NCBI GenBank assembly: GCA_949358305.1
Contig: OX442314.1
Location: 124,001 to 188,000 of the forward strand
DNA: 64,000 bases
DNA from: Strigamia acuminata
Lineage: Eukaryota; Arthropoda; Chilopoda; Geophilomorpha; Linotaeniidae
Reading direction: 5' to 3'
The translations under genes and the position numbers were made by a program. This document shows positions 1 through 10,969 of the stretch, piece by piece (the stretch's first letter is position 1; every line of letters begins with the position of its first letter). Below the pieces are notes generated by a model. It had not been told where the DNA came from. It worked only from the letters and a program-made list of their open reading frames with translations, and made no database searches.

Positions 1-1977
1 GGAAGTACAAAACCGTCTACTCCGACATCAGAGGCGCCATCTGCTGTTCGAGAAGACAACAACAAATCATTAAACCCGTCTACTGACATTAAATTAAATA
101 CACCAATCAAATCAGATTCAAGTAAATCAAAATCAAAAATACCCGGTGTCGTAACACCACAACCAACAAAATCAGCGCAACTTTCGTCTGTGAAAGCCAA
201 GGAAACCCCCAAACAATCAACTTCGTTGACAACGCAGAGTGAGACGTTGCAAACAAACTTCGTTCTTTTGTCGCCTGAGGAATTGCAAAAATCCGACGAG
301 CCAATAATCGAAATTACGAAGATTGACCGCTTCAACAGAGAAGCACCATACATCAAGATAACATGGGCCAACGTGAGTTTTGTCGCACTTTTGGATTCAG
401 GCGCTCAGACATGTGTAATGTCGGAGTCGTTATTTAACAAACTTAAAGCCAATATGGGTTTGGAATTGCTCGAACTTCACGAAACAGTGCGTACAGCGGC
501 CGATGACAAAATTCCAGTTAAGGGATCTGTTAAACTGTCGGTGCGCGCACCTTTGGCCATCATTTCTTTCATTTGCTTAATTATACCCAAAACATCAGAG
601 GACCTTCTGCTGGGAAGAGATTTCTGCAGAGCGGTTGGTCTGTGCGCAGACTTTGAATTGTGCCAGTGGTATTTGAAGGGATCACCGGAGCGAAGACAAT
701 TCATGACTTTAGAACAAGCTAATAAGTCGGAATCTGTTCTTTTGTTCCCCATCAAGAAGCCCGATGATACAAAGGACAGCATTAAGGATGTACCCAAGGT
801 AGAAATTAATAACATTAATTGTATTCTTCTAGAACATCGACCTTTGTCACAAGAGATTTTCGAATATCCAAATGACGATGCTCAGCACCAAATCAAGAGG
901 ATTCGGAATCGTACACGAGATCAATGGTCATTGATATGGTCACCAAAGAGGAAGGATTCCATTAAAAAATCAAGAAAATTCAATTCATCATTGTTTTCAA
1001 CGCTTAGCCAACGCAGACGTGCAAGACGACAGCGAAGACGCCTTTATGAATTGTCACCAACAATAAAACAACTTAACACGCAGGGAAGACAGCTTTTGCG
1101 TCGTGTAGATGAAAATGCGCTCATGGCCAGAGTACACGATCATCCGACGATTTCGGAGCCACCTCTGGATGTTAATGTACTACAATATCAACCAAGCAGT
1201 GATCCAACACAACTGGACTGGATTTACGACCAGCTGTGGTCATCATTGACGGTACCCCAAATTCGTTTATTGATTCAGACTCTTCGACCAATTTCGAAAG
1301 TGTTTCGCGAAGAGGTTGGATTATGTAACAACACTCAGTTTGAAGTAAATTTAAAACCGGACTTTAGACCAATTCATGTGCCTGTAAGACCCGTTAACCC
1401 AGCAAAAAAGATGGTAATTGACGCTTATTTGGATCAAAAACTAAAACAAGGCATTATTCGTCGATCAAAAAGTGATTGTGCGGTGGCGCCTGTTGTTGTT
1501 CCAAAAAAGACTGGAGACTGGCGTACAGCCATGGATTTTAGACCAATGAATGCTCAAACTTTACCAGATGTCTACCCATTACCCGACATCGATAATATAT
1601 TTTCTTATTTAGGAGGATCAAATTGGTTTTCGATCATAGATGGACGAGAAGCCTTCCACCAGATTGGAGTGCGTCCGGGTGACGAGAGATTTCTCGCATT
1701 TATCACGCACAGAGGACTTTTCGAGTATGTGAGAATGCCGTTTGGACCCATTAATGGCCCAGCAACTCTACAGAGAGCCATGAACAAGACTTTGTCGAAA
1801 TATCTTTACAAATTTGTGTTCGTTTATCTCGATGACGTCATAATTTTCAGCAAGACTTTCGAGGAGCATGTACAACATCTTAAAATTATTCTTCAAGCCT
1901 TGGATGAAGCGGGATTCACGATGAACGCCAACAAGACGGAATTATGTCGAACATCGCTCGAGGTTTTAGGACACATT
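1..1977 (+). pseudogene. pol: Pol fragment: protease and reverse transcriptase (unit I, copy 1)
   Basis: Open in frame 1 from the window edge. An aspartic protease segment has the catalytic DSGA at about 394-405, followed by LLLGRDF. The RT follows, with a VPKK/DFRPMNA segment, a SIIDGREAFHQI segment carrying the first catalytic Asp, and the YLDD active site near 1825-1836. The frame runs into the MITE at 1978 and stops at 2053-2055, inside that element, so the 621-aa ORF has a non-pol C-terminus. A fragment of a Gag-Pol polyprotein that would mature in particles; broken here. Confidence 0.9.
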
Positions 1978-2594
1978 AGGTGCGTTCAATTCCAAATGGT
2001 TTTCCCCGTTTTCGTCGTTTTCCTCGTTTTTGCTGTTTTCCAACACGGGATGTAGACGCATTTGACGTCACATTTCGAAAATCGGTTTTTTCGAAAACCG
2101 ATTTCCTGAAAACTAGAAATTCGTGGTTTTCGTGGTTTTTCAAATCGTTTTCCCCCGGGCCGCCATTTTGTAATCGAATAGATCGGCGGTGGAAGCACAC
2201 ACAAAAATGTAGGTTTAATGTTTTAATATTGCAAATTCAATTTGTATAATTATTAGGCCTTTAAGAACGATCGAATGCGCCCAAATTTCGGGTGCATGTG
2301 CGCGATCAAATGCGGCCAATTTTCGGGCGCATTTGCGCGATCGAATGCGGCCAATTTTAGGCTAATTTCCCGCTCCCAAATGAATAACAATAATACTATC
2401 AATTTAAACAAACTTACATTACTATTAAATTAAATATATTTAAATACATTTACAGACTGAGCATGCTCCGTGGCTGTTGAAAGCTGTTGACAGCTGTTGG
2501 TAATAATGCTGCTCAATGTTGAAAACCGTTTTCATCGTTTTCGGAAAACGACGAAAAACGGTTTTTGAAAGCCATTTTAGAATTGAATGCACCT
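1978..2594. mobile_element. 617-bp MITE-like element in RT/RNase H (copy 1)
   Basis: Imperfect terminal inverted repeats (AGGTGCGTTCAATTC at the left; GAATTGAATGCACCT at the right) are flanked by a direct ATT (1975-1977, 2595-2597). Removing the element and one ATT restores a continuous Gly-His-Ile-Val-Glu pol frame. No coding capacity. It holds two to three 35-bp repeats near 2268-2365 and GTTTTCG/CGAAAAC hairpins near 2090-2106 and 2520-2570. Superfamily not certain; a 3-bp duplication would suit a PIF/Harbinger- or CACTA-like family. Confidence 0.85.
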
Positions 2595-4489
2595 ATTGTG
2601 GAGTCTGGACACATTAAACCAAATCCGAATAAGGTGACGGCAATTCAATATTTTCCGGCGCCTACCAATATCAAAGAATTACAAAGATTCAAAGGAATGA
2701 TTGGCTATTATCAGTCATTTTTCCCAAATTATTCAAAAACATGCGAGGTGTTTCGCCCTTTGCTCAAAAAAGATTCCGAGTGGAAATGGACGATTCAACA
2801 CCAAGAAGCATTTGATTCACTCAAGAGAGGATTGGCAGAACCAACTCTACACCGGAAGTTCCCAGATTGGACCAAGCCATACATATTACAGACAGACGCC
2901 AGCTATTCGGGTTTGGGCGCTGCACTTATGCAACTCAATGATCAAGGTGAGCGAACACCAATCGCCTTTGCATCACGTGCATTAAATTCTGCTGAGAAGA
3001 ATTACAGCGTCACCGAGATTGAATGCTTGGCGGCGGTTTGGGCGGTCAAGAGATTTCGGGTGTATCTTGAGATGATGAATTTTTATTTGGAAAGCGATCA
3101 TTTGTCGTTAAAGTGGCTTTTCCAGCAGCGAGAACCAAAAGGACGCCTGGCACGATGGGTTTTGTCCCTCAGTGAGTATGGATTCACATTTCTTTACTGT
3201 TCGGGAGCACAGAATCGTGTTGCGGATGCTTTGAGCCGTGCGCCTGTGGAACCATCGGAACCATTGGATGCGGACGACTCGCCTCTCGTTGATGAAACAT
3301 GCTACATCGCCTATTTTGACGACCCAAATGATTGGCCAAAATTACCAATAATCAACATTATTGGAGTTGGATTAGCTGCGGCACAACAACGAAATGACGC
3401 AGCTGTGATGACGAGAGCGCAGAGACGACAACAGCAAGTTAAACCAAAATTGGGCAGGCCAAAGGGTTCTAAAAGTAAGAAGAGACCGCCACCAAATTAT
3501 CAGGTATTAACTCGAGCCAGAGCACGTCAGCAGGCACAGGTTTCGACGCCTCATGGAGCTGACGCACCACTATCGCCTTTGATATCGCCCTTGCCATCGC
3601 CAAATTTGCCGACTACATCGTGTCCAACCCCTAATATGTTGAGCCCACCTGCAGGACCATCCGGAGCTGCACGACCGAATTTTGACGGATATGGAGGTCC
3701 GGATTCGGATTCGTCGGACGATTCAACAACATATCGACCGGCATGGATGGGACGTGCAGGATTTATTCTACAACAAGTGCGTCAAGATCGATCACAATTT
3801 CAAAGAAATGCATCGAGACGACCAATTGCTGATGAGCAACAGGACGAAGAAGAAGATGAGGCCGAACAAGCACATGATGCGCCGCAGGATCACCAACCTT
3901 TTCGTCTGATACCAACAATTAACGAAATAATTTGCCGACAACACGAAGACACGTGGAGCGCCGAATTGATCGAATATCTTGATCAAGGACATTTACCCAA
4001 TGACCAAGTACAAGCAGCACGTATCAAATATCGTGCCGTAGATTTTGCTATTTATAAGGGAATGTTGTGTCGCTATCCACCGATCGACATAAATAAAATT
4101 CGCCGTAGAAGACAAATCTATTTGCCCTTAGTGTTACGTGAACAATATTTCAAGGCTCTGCATTACCCGCCGAGCTGCGGACATTTAGGAGTTGAAAAAA
4201 CACTTCATCGACTCCGGGCCCGAGTTTATTGGCCAAAAATGAAAGAGGACGTTTTGCTTTGGATTCAGAAATGTGAACCGTGTCAACGAGCTAAGTCGTT
4301 GAATCGCCTCCCATATGGACCAATGATTATGGCCAAACCACGACATTTGTTTCACACAATTTACATCGACTATTACGGTAAAAAGCCCCGATCGATTGGA
4401 GGACATTGTTACGCATTAGTAATTGTAGATGCCGCCAGTCGATGGTTGGATGTGAGATTGACTGAAGCATCTGACTGGAAGACAACAAT
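2595..4489 (+). pseudogene. pol: Pol fragment: RNase H, linker and integrase N-terminus (unit I, copy 1)
   Basis: Begins right after the MITE. RNase H is recognised by TDAS, TEIECLAAV, ESDH and ADALSRAP (Asp/Glu/Asp/Asp set). A linker of some 200 residues follows, Pro/Ser-rich with an AT-hook-like GRPKGSK. Then comes the integrase zinc domain (H-x6-H and CEPC) and the first core Asp in YIDYYG. It is cut at 4490 by the hAT left end. The 761-aa reading frame (2565-4850) runs on through hAT and gag sequence and is a chimera, not a natural protein. Confidence 0.88.
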
Positions 4490-4704
4490 CAGTGTTGTGC
4501 GCGGTACACACAACATGGACCGCGGTCCCGGTACGCGTTACTGTACCGGCCGCAAAAAAGTAACGCGGTCCCGGTACGCGTTACTTCCAACGATACCGCG
4601 GTCCCGGTACGCGTTACACCGTGTACCGCGTTCCAATACCGCGGTCCCGGTACAGTACCGAGACCGCGATTTTGCGGTACATCTCGCGGTACGCGATATT
4701 CTCG
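4490..4704. mobile_element. hAT left-end fragment (unit I)
   Basis: The first 215 bases of the hAT at 9659, with the TIR CAGTGTTGTGCGCGGTAC and the same 8-bp ACAACAAT before it (4482-4489). It stops just before the 19-bp repeat array and joins gag. There is no right end, so it cannot transpose. Confidence 0.9.
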
Positions 4705-4712
4705 GTTCAACA
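4700..4712. other. Duplication junction hAT/gag (unit I)
   Basis: hAT sequence ends ...attctcg at 4704, one extra G follows at 4705, and gag resumes ttcaacaaag at 4706. Little or no microhomology. The extra G also matches ctcgg at the end of the 19-bp array (9946-9950), so the join may have happened after array contraction. Confidence 0.8.
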
Positions 4713-5095
4713 AAGTATTTACAGCATTGCTCGAGGACATGTCGACTTGTGCGCTTGATCCGGAAGATCCCAACAGCGAGAAAACAAATAAAGACCCGCC
4801 AAAAGAGTCTGCATCAGCGGCAGCACAAAAGTCTGATGTCCACGTCATGAATGCGACTACCACGCCAACACCTAGAACGGATACACAGCACACATGTCCC
4901 AAGGACGTTGTCATTTTTCCAGCCGCTAAAGAAGCGCCTTCAGAGCCAAAGCTCCCGAAGAATGCTATGTGGAGAAAAACCCCAACGGATAAATGGTTCA
5001 TGTCTGACAGGCAATCATGGAGGCCTGTGTGCCCCGTTTGCGGCAAGGAATGGATTCGTCAGTCGGGAAACGCAAGCGGCCTGCTCAAAGCATGA
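4706..5095 (+). pseudogene. gag: Gag C-terminal fragment (unit I, copy 2)
   Basis: Equivalent to gag residues about 510-638 of unit II. It has an acidic/Ser-rich tail, a single CPVC motif near the end and the stop at 5093-5095. It lacks the capsid part and a normal start because it follows the duplication breakpoint. Confidence 0.88.
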
Positions 5096-7146
5096 GTCCA
5101 GAGAGTGGGTCGGATACAAACATCAAGGACTCTACTGAAAAGAAGACTGAAGAATCACCAGACATCGATGGAAGTACAAAACCGTCTACTCCGACATCAG
5201 AGGCGCCATCTGCTGTTCGAGAAGACAACAACAAATCATTAAACCCGTCTACTGACATTAAATTAAATACACCAATCAAATCAGATTCAAGTAAATCAAA
5301 ATCAAAAATACCCGGTGTCGTAACACCACAACCAACAAAATCAGCGCAACTTTCGTCTGTGAAAGCCAAGGAAACCCCCAAACAATCAACTTCGTTGACA
5401 ACGCAGAGTGAGACGTTGCAAACAAACTTCGTTCTTTTGTCGCCTGAGGAATTGCAAAAATCCGACGAGCCAATAATCGAAATTACGAAGATTGACCGCT
5501 TCAACAGAGAAGCACCATACATCAAGATAACATGGGCCAACGTGAGTTTTGTCGCACTTTTGGATTCAGGCGCTCAGACATGTGTAATGTCGGAGTCGTT
5601 ATTTAACAAACTTAAAGCCAATATGGGTTTGGAATTGCTCGAACTTCACGAAACAGTGCGTACAGCGGCCGATGACAAAATTCCAGTTAAGGGATCTGTT
5701 AAACTGTCGGTGCGCGCACCTTTGGCCATCATTTCTTTCATTTGCTTAATTATACCCAAAACATCAGAGGACCTTCTGCTGGGAAGAGATTTCTGCAGAG
5801 CGGTTGGTCTGTGCGCAGACTTTGAATTGTGCCAGTGGTATTTGAAGGGATCACCGGAGCGAAGACAATTCATGACTTTAGAACAAGCTAATAAGTCGGA
5901 ATCTGTTCTTTTGTTCCCCATCAAGAAGCCCGATGATACAAAGGACAGCATTAAGGATGTACCCAAGGTAGAAATTAATAACATTAATTGTATTCTTCTA
6001 GAACATCGACCTTTGTCACAAGAGATTTTCGAATATCCAAATGACGATGCTCAGCACCAAATCAAGAGGATTCGGAATCGTACACGAGATCAATGGTCAT
6101 TGATATGGTCACCAAAGAGGAAGGATTCCATTAAAAAATCAAGAAAATTCAATTCATCATTGTTTTCAACGCTTAGCCAACGCAGACGTGCAAGACGACA
6201 GCGAAGACGCCTTTATGAATTGTCACCAACAATAAAACAACTTAACACGCAGGGAAGACAGCTTTTGCGTCGTGTAGATGAAAATGCGCTCATGGCCAGA
6301 GTACACGATCATCCGACGATTTCGGAGCCACCTCTGGATGTTAATGTACTACAATATCAACCAAGCAGTGATCCAACACAACTGGACTGGATTTACGACC
6401 AGCTGTGGTCATCATTGACGGTACCCCAAATTCGTTTATTGATTCAGACTCTTCGACCAATTTCGAAAGTGTTTCGCGAAGAGGTTGGATTATGTAACAA
6501 CACTCAGTTTGAAGTAAATTTAAAACCGGACTTTAGACCAATTCATGTGCCTGTAAGACCCGTTAACCCAGCAAAAAAGATGGTAATTGACGCTTATTTG
6601 GATCAAAAACTAAAACAAGGCATTATTCGTCGATCAAAAAGTGATTGTGCGGTGGCGCCTGTTGTTGTTCCAAAAAAGACTGGAGACTGGCGTACAGCCA
6701 TGGATTTTAGACCAATGAATGCTCAAACTTTACCAGATGTCTACCCATTACCCGACATCGATAATATATTTTCTTATTTAGGAGGATCAAATTGGTTTTC
6801 GATCATAGATGGACGAGAAGCCTTCCACCAGATTGGAGTGCGTCCGGGTGACGAGAGATTTCTCGCATTTATCACGCACAGAGGACTTTTCGAGTATGTG
6901 AGAATGCCGTTTGGACCCATTAATGGCCCAGCAACTCTACAGAGAGCCATGAACAAGACTTTGTCGAAATATCTTTACAAATTTGTGTTCGTTTATCTCG
7001 ATGACGTCATAATTTTCAGCAAGACTTTCGAGGAGCATGTACAACATCTTAAAATTATTCTTCAAGCCTTGGATGAAGCGGGATTCACGATGAACGCCAA
7101 CAAGACGGAATTATGTCGAACATCGCTCGAGGTTTTAGGACACATT
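5017..7146 (+). pseudogene. pol: Pol fragment: protease and reverse transcriptase (unit I, copy 2)
   Basis: The ATG-bounded ORF (735 codons, to 7224) overlaps the gag stop by 79 bases in the -1 frame, so it would normally be entered by frameshifting at 5065 rather than from its ATG. A hydrophilic Ser/Thr/Lys-rich leader of about 120 residues precedes the protease (DSGA near 5563-5574). RT carries YLDD at 6994-7005. A Lys/Arg-rich stretch (QRRRARRQRRR) lies between protease and RT. The ORF is terminated inside the MITE from 7147. Confidence 0.9.
5065..5071 (+). promoter_or_regulatory. Probable -1 frameshift heptamer (unit I)
   Basis: GGGAAAC, read G GGA AAC in the gag frame. A -1 slip enters the pol frame (GGG AAA CGC). 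Confidence 0.7.
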
Positions 7147-7763
7147 AGGTGCGTTCAATTCCAAATGGTTTTCCCCGTTTTCGTCGTTTTCCTCGTTTTT
7201 GCTGTTTTCCAACACGGGATGTAGACGCATTTGACGTCACATTTCGAAAATCGGTTTTTTCGAAAACCGATTTCCTGAAAACTAGAAATTCGTGGTTTTC
7301 GTGGTTTTTCAAATCGTTTTCCCCCGGGCCGCCATTTTGTAATCGAATAGATCGGCGGTGGAAGCACACACAAAAATGTAGGTTTAATGTTTTAATATTG
7401 CAAATTCAATTTGTATAATTATTAGGCCTTTAAGAACGATCGAATGCGCCCAAATTTCGGGTGCATGTGCGCGATCAAATGCGGCCAATTTTCGGGCGCA
7501 TTTGCGCGATCGAATGCGGCCAATTTTAGGCTAATTTCCCGCTCCCAAATGAATAACAATAATACTATCAATTTAAACAAACTTACATTACTATTAAATT
7601 AAATATATTTAAATACATTTACAGACTGAGCATGCTCCGTGGCTGTTGAAAGCTGTTGACAGCTGTTGGTAATAATGCTGCTCAATGTTGAAAACCGTTT
7701 TCATCGTTTTCGGAAAACGACGAAAAACGGTTTTTGAAAGCCATTTTAGAATTGAATGCACCT
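7147..7763. mobile_element. 617-bp MITE-like element in RT/RNase H (copy 2)
   Basis: Same element, same ATT duplication and same pol codon as at 1978, so this copy spread with the duplication and not by a separate insertion. Confidence 0.85.
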
Positions 7764-9658
7764 ATTGTGGAGTCTGGACACATTAAACCAAATCCGAATA
7801 AGGTGACGGCAATTCAATATTTTCCGGCGCCTACCAATATCAAAGAATTACAAAGATTCAAAGGAATGATTGGCTATTATCAGTCATTTTTCCCAAATTA
7901 TTCAAAAACATGCGAGGTGTTTCGCCCTTTGCTCAAAAAAGATTCCGAGTGGAAATGGACGATTCAACACCAAGAAGCATTTGATTCACTCAAGAGAGGA
8001 TTGGCAGAACCAACTCTACACCGGAAGTTCCCAGATTGGACCAAGCCATACATATTACAGACAGACGCCAGCTATTCGGGTTTGGGCGCTGCACTTATGC
8101 AACTCAATGATCAAGGTGAGCGAACACCAATCGCCTTTGCATCACGTGCATTAAATTCTGCTGAGAAGAATTACAGCGTCACCGAGATTGAATGCTTGGC
8201 GGCGGTTTGGGCGGTCAAGAGATTTCGGGTGTATCTTGAGATGATGAATTTTTATTTGGAAAGCGATCATTTGTCGTTAAAGTGGCTTTTCCAGCAGCGA
8301 GAACCAAAAGGACGCCTGGCACGATGGGTTTTGTCCCTCAGTGAGTATGGATTCACATTTCTTTACTGTTCGGGAGCACAGAATCGTGTTGCGGATGCTT
8401 TGAGCCGTGCGCCTGTGGAACCATCGGAACCATTGGATGCGGACGACTCGCCTCTCGTTGATGAAACATGCTACATCGCCTATTTTGACGACCCAAATGA
8501 TTGGCCAAAATTACCAATAATCAACATTATTGGAGTTGGATTAGCTGCGGCACAACAACGAAATGACGCAGCTGTGATGACGAGAGCGCAGAGACGACAA
8601 CAGCAAGTTAAACCAAAATTGGGCAGGCCAAAGGGTTCTAAAAGTAAGAAGAGACCGCCACCAAATTATCAGGTATTAACTCGAGCCAGAGCACGTCAGC
8701 AGGCACAGGTTTCGACGCCTCATGGAGCTGACGCACCACTATCGCCTTTGATATCGCCCTTGCCATCGCCAAATTTGCCGACTACATCGTGTCCAACCCC
8801 TAATATGTTGAGCCCACCTGCAGGACCATCCGGAGCTGCACGACCGAATTTTGACGGATATGGAGGTCCGGATTCGGATTCGTCGGACGATTCAACAACA
8901 TATCGACCGGCATGGATGGGACGTGCAGGATTTATTCTACAACAAGTGCGTCAAGATCGATCACAATTTCAAAGAAATGCATCGAGACGACCAATTGCTG
9001 ATGAGCAACAGGACGAAGAAGAAGATGAGGCCGAACAAGCACATGATGCGCCGCAGGATCACCAACCTTTTCGTCTGATACCAACAATTAACGAAATAAT
9101 TTGCCGACAACACGAAGACACGTGGAGCGCCGAATTGATCGAATATCTTGATCAAGGACATTTACCCAATGACCAAGTACAAGCAGCACGTATCAAATAT
9201 CGTGCCGTAGATTTTGCTATTTATAAGGGAATGTTGTGTCGCTATCCACCGATCGACATAAATAAAATTCGCCGTAGAAGACAAATCTATTTGCCCTTAG
9301 TGTTACGTGAACAATATTTCAAGGCTCTGCATTACCCGCCGAGCTGCGGACATTTAGGAGTTGAAAAAACACTTCATCGACTCCGGGCCCGAGTTTATTG
9401 GCCAAAAATGAAAGAGGACGTTTTGCTTTGGATTCAGAAATGTGAACCGTGTCAACGAGCTAAGTCGTTGAATCGCCTCCCATATGGACCAATGATTATG
9501 GCCAAACCACGACATTTGTTTCACACAATTTACATCGACTATTACGGTAAAAAGCCCCGATCGATTGGAGGACATTGTTACGCATTAGTAATTGTAGATG
9601 CCGCCAGTCGATGGTTGGATGTGAGATTGACTGAAGCATCTGACTGGAAGACAACAAT
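7764..9658 (+). pseudogene. pol: Pol fragment: RNase H, linker, integrase N-terminus (unit I, copy 2)
   Basis: Integrase zinc ligands lie near 9328-9352 (His-x6-His) and 9442-9453 (Cys-x2-Cys), and the first core Asp near 9535. The frame is interrupted by the hAT at 9659 within the core and reads on as a 744-aa ORF through its GC-rich arm to 9968. The missing core continues at 15015. Among unit I pol pieces this one keeps the original continuation to the integrase C-terminus. Confidence 0.9.
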
Positions 9659-9872
9659 CAGTGTTGTGCGCGGTACACACAACATGGACCGCGGTCCCGG
9701 TACGCGTTACTGTACCGGCCGCAAAAAAGTAACGCGGTCCCGGTACGCGTTACTTCCAACGATACCGCGGTCCCGGTACGCGTTACACCGTGTACCGCGT
9801 TCCAATACCGCGGTCCCGGTACAGTACCGAGACCGCGATTTTGCGGTACATCTCGCGGTACGCGATATTCTC
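9659..9872. repeat. hAT left subterminal GC-rich repeats
   Basis: Four occurrences of CGGTCCCGGTAC, mostly continued by GCGTTAC. The right arm has three in the same orientation. Likely transposase-binding repeats, by analogy with other hAT elements. Confidence 0.75.
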
Positions 9873-9948
9873 GAGAAAACACGAGATTCTCGAGAAAACA
9901 CGAGATTCTCGAGAAAACACGAGATTCTCGAGAAAACACGAGATTCTC
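9873..9948. repeat. 19-bp tandem array in hAT left arm
   Basis: Four perfect copies of GAGAAAACACGAGATTCTC, each with GAG...CTC ends that can pair. The internal duplication breakpoint lies exactly at its left edge. Confidence 0.9.
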
Positions 9949-10969
9949 GGTGCTTTCTCTCAATTTAAAAATTGTTTGTTTATTTACAAGCTTCTAAAAA
10001 TAAAAATTCATATATTTTTATTGTTTATTTTAAATTTTGTAATTTTAAAAATTTAAAGTAATAATAAATAAAATAACTTGACCTTAGACTAATAAATAAA
10101 TTTGTTCTTATTTTAATTCATGGCATTGGACATTGTGTTACTACTGGTAACATACTGGCCTTACTTTTTTAAAGACCAAAAAATTGAAAAAACATCATCC
10201 TACTCCTGTATTAAAAAATGGGCGCCGGCAGGTTGCTAGCGCGCATGCGTATTTACCCGGTGCTTCACAGTGAAGCACTGGCGCAAACCAACGCCATTTT
10301 TTTATGGGTTTTAGATTTTTTTAAACTGTTTTTCAACAGTTTTAATCTGGTTTCTGTGCATTTTAACAGCTTTTAATAACAAACAACATGTACAAATACA
10401 TGTACATGTACAAATTTTTATCGAGGTCCAGAAAAAAAAAACTCATAATACTTTTAAATTTTTATTTTGACTCATTTACGTAATTATATATAATATATAT
10501 ATATATAATATAATATAAACACCAAAATAAAACAAAAATGACCAAAAAAAAAACAAAAAAACACCAAAATATAACAAAAAACACCAAAAAACACAAAATA
10601 AAACACCAAATTAAAACAAAAAAACACCAAAATAAAACAAAATAAAACACCAAATTAAAACAAAAAAACACCAAAATAAAACAAAAAATACACCAAACTA
10701 AAACAAAAAATACACACAAATAAAACAAAAAAAACACCAAAATAAAACAAAAAATACACAAAAATAAAACAAAAAAACACAAAAATAAAATTTTAAAAAC
10801 AAAAATAATGCACAAAAAACAAAAAAAGACAACAAAATAAAACAAAAAGAACACAAAAAACATCAAAAACACAAAAAAACCCAAAAATACCAAAAATACC
10901 AAAATAATATATAATATAAAATATTTGGCGGTCCAAGTTTCGACCTTCCGCCTGTTGCCGATCGCTGCA
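9949..10969. other. hAT noncoding region downstream of transposase
   Basis: No gene seen. 9985-10330 is the left inverted arm, mirrored imperfectly at 14395-14700, and contains a gcttcacagtgaagc palindrome near 10262. 10440-10920 is A-rich low complexity built on AAAACACCAAAATAAAAC-like units, with an (AT)n stretch near 10485-10515. The 173-aa minus-strand ORF there is Phe/Val/Leu translation of this repeat. Confidence 0.75.

Larger units (their letters stand above)
1..4705 (+). repeat. Internal 5.17-kb duplication, unit I copy 1 (left-truncated)
   Basis: Matches 5170-9873 at a constant offset of 5,169 bases, including the MITE insertion. It runs from pol into the first 215 bases of the hAT and then switches to gag. 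Confidence 0.93.
4706..9873 (+). repeat. Internal 5.17-kb duplication, unit I copy 2
   Basis: Starts abruptly inside gag (ttcaacaaag, equivalent to 31960) and continues through pol into a hAT copy that is complete here. Copy 1 lacks the rest of the hAT, so copy 2 keeps the original right-hand context. Confidence 0.9.

Noticed and set aside
1978-2594. MITE as a spliceable intron
   Set aside because: The obvious GT (1980) and TTTTAG (2580) pair would shift the pol frame, and no in-frame alternative was evident.
5085-5540. 151-codon and other antisense ORFs in gag/pol
   Set aside because: They are shadows of the plus-strand pol frame without start context or domains.
9873-9948. Four evenly spaced repeats as a CRISPR-like array
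   Set aside because: The repeats abut with no spacers and lie in a eukaryotic hAT arm.
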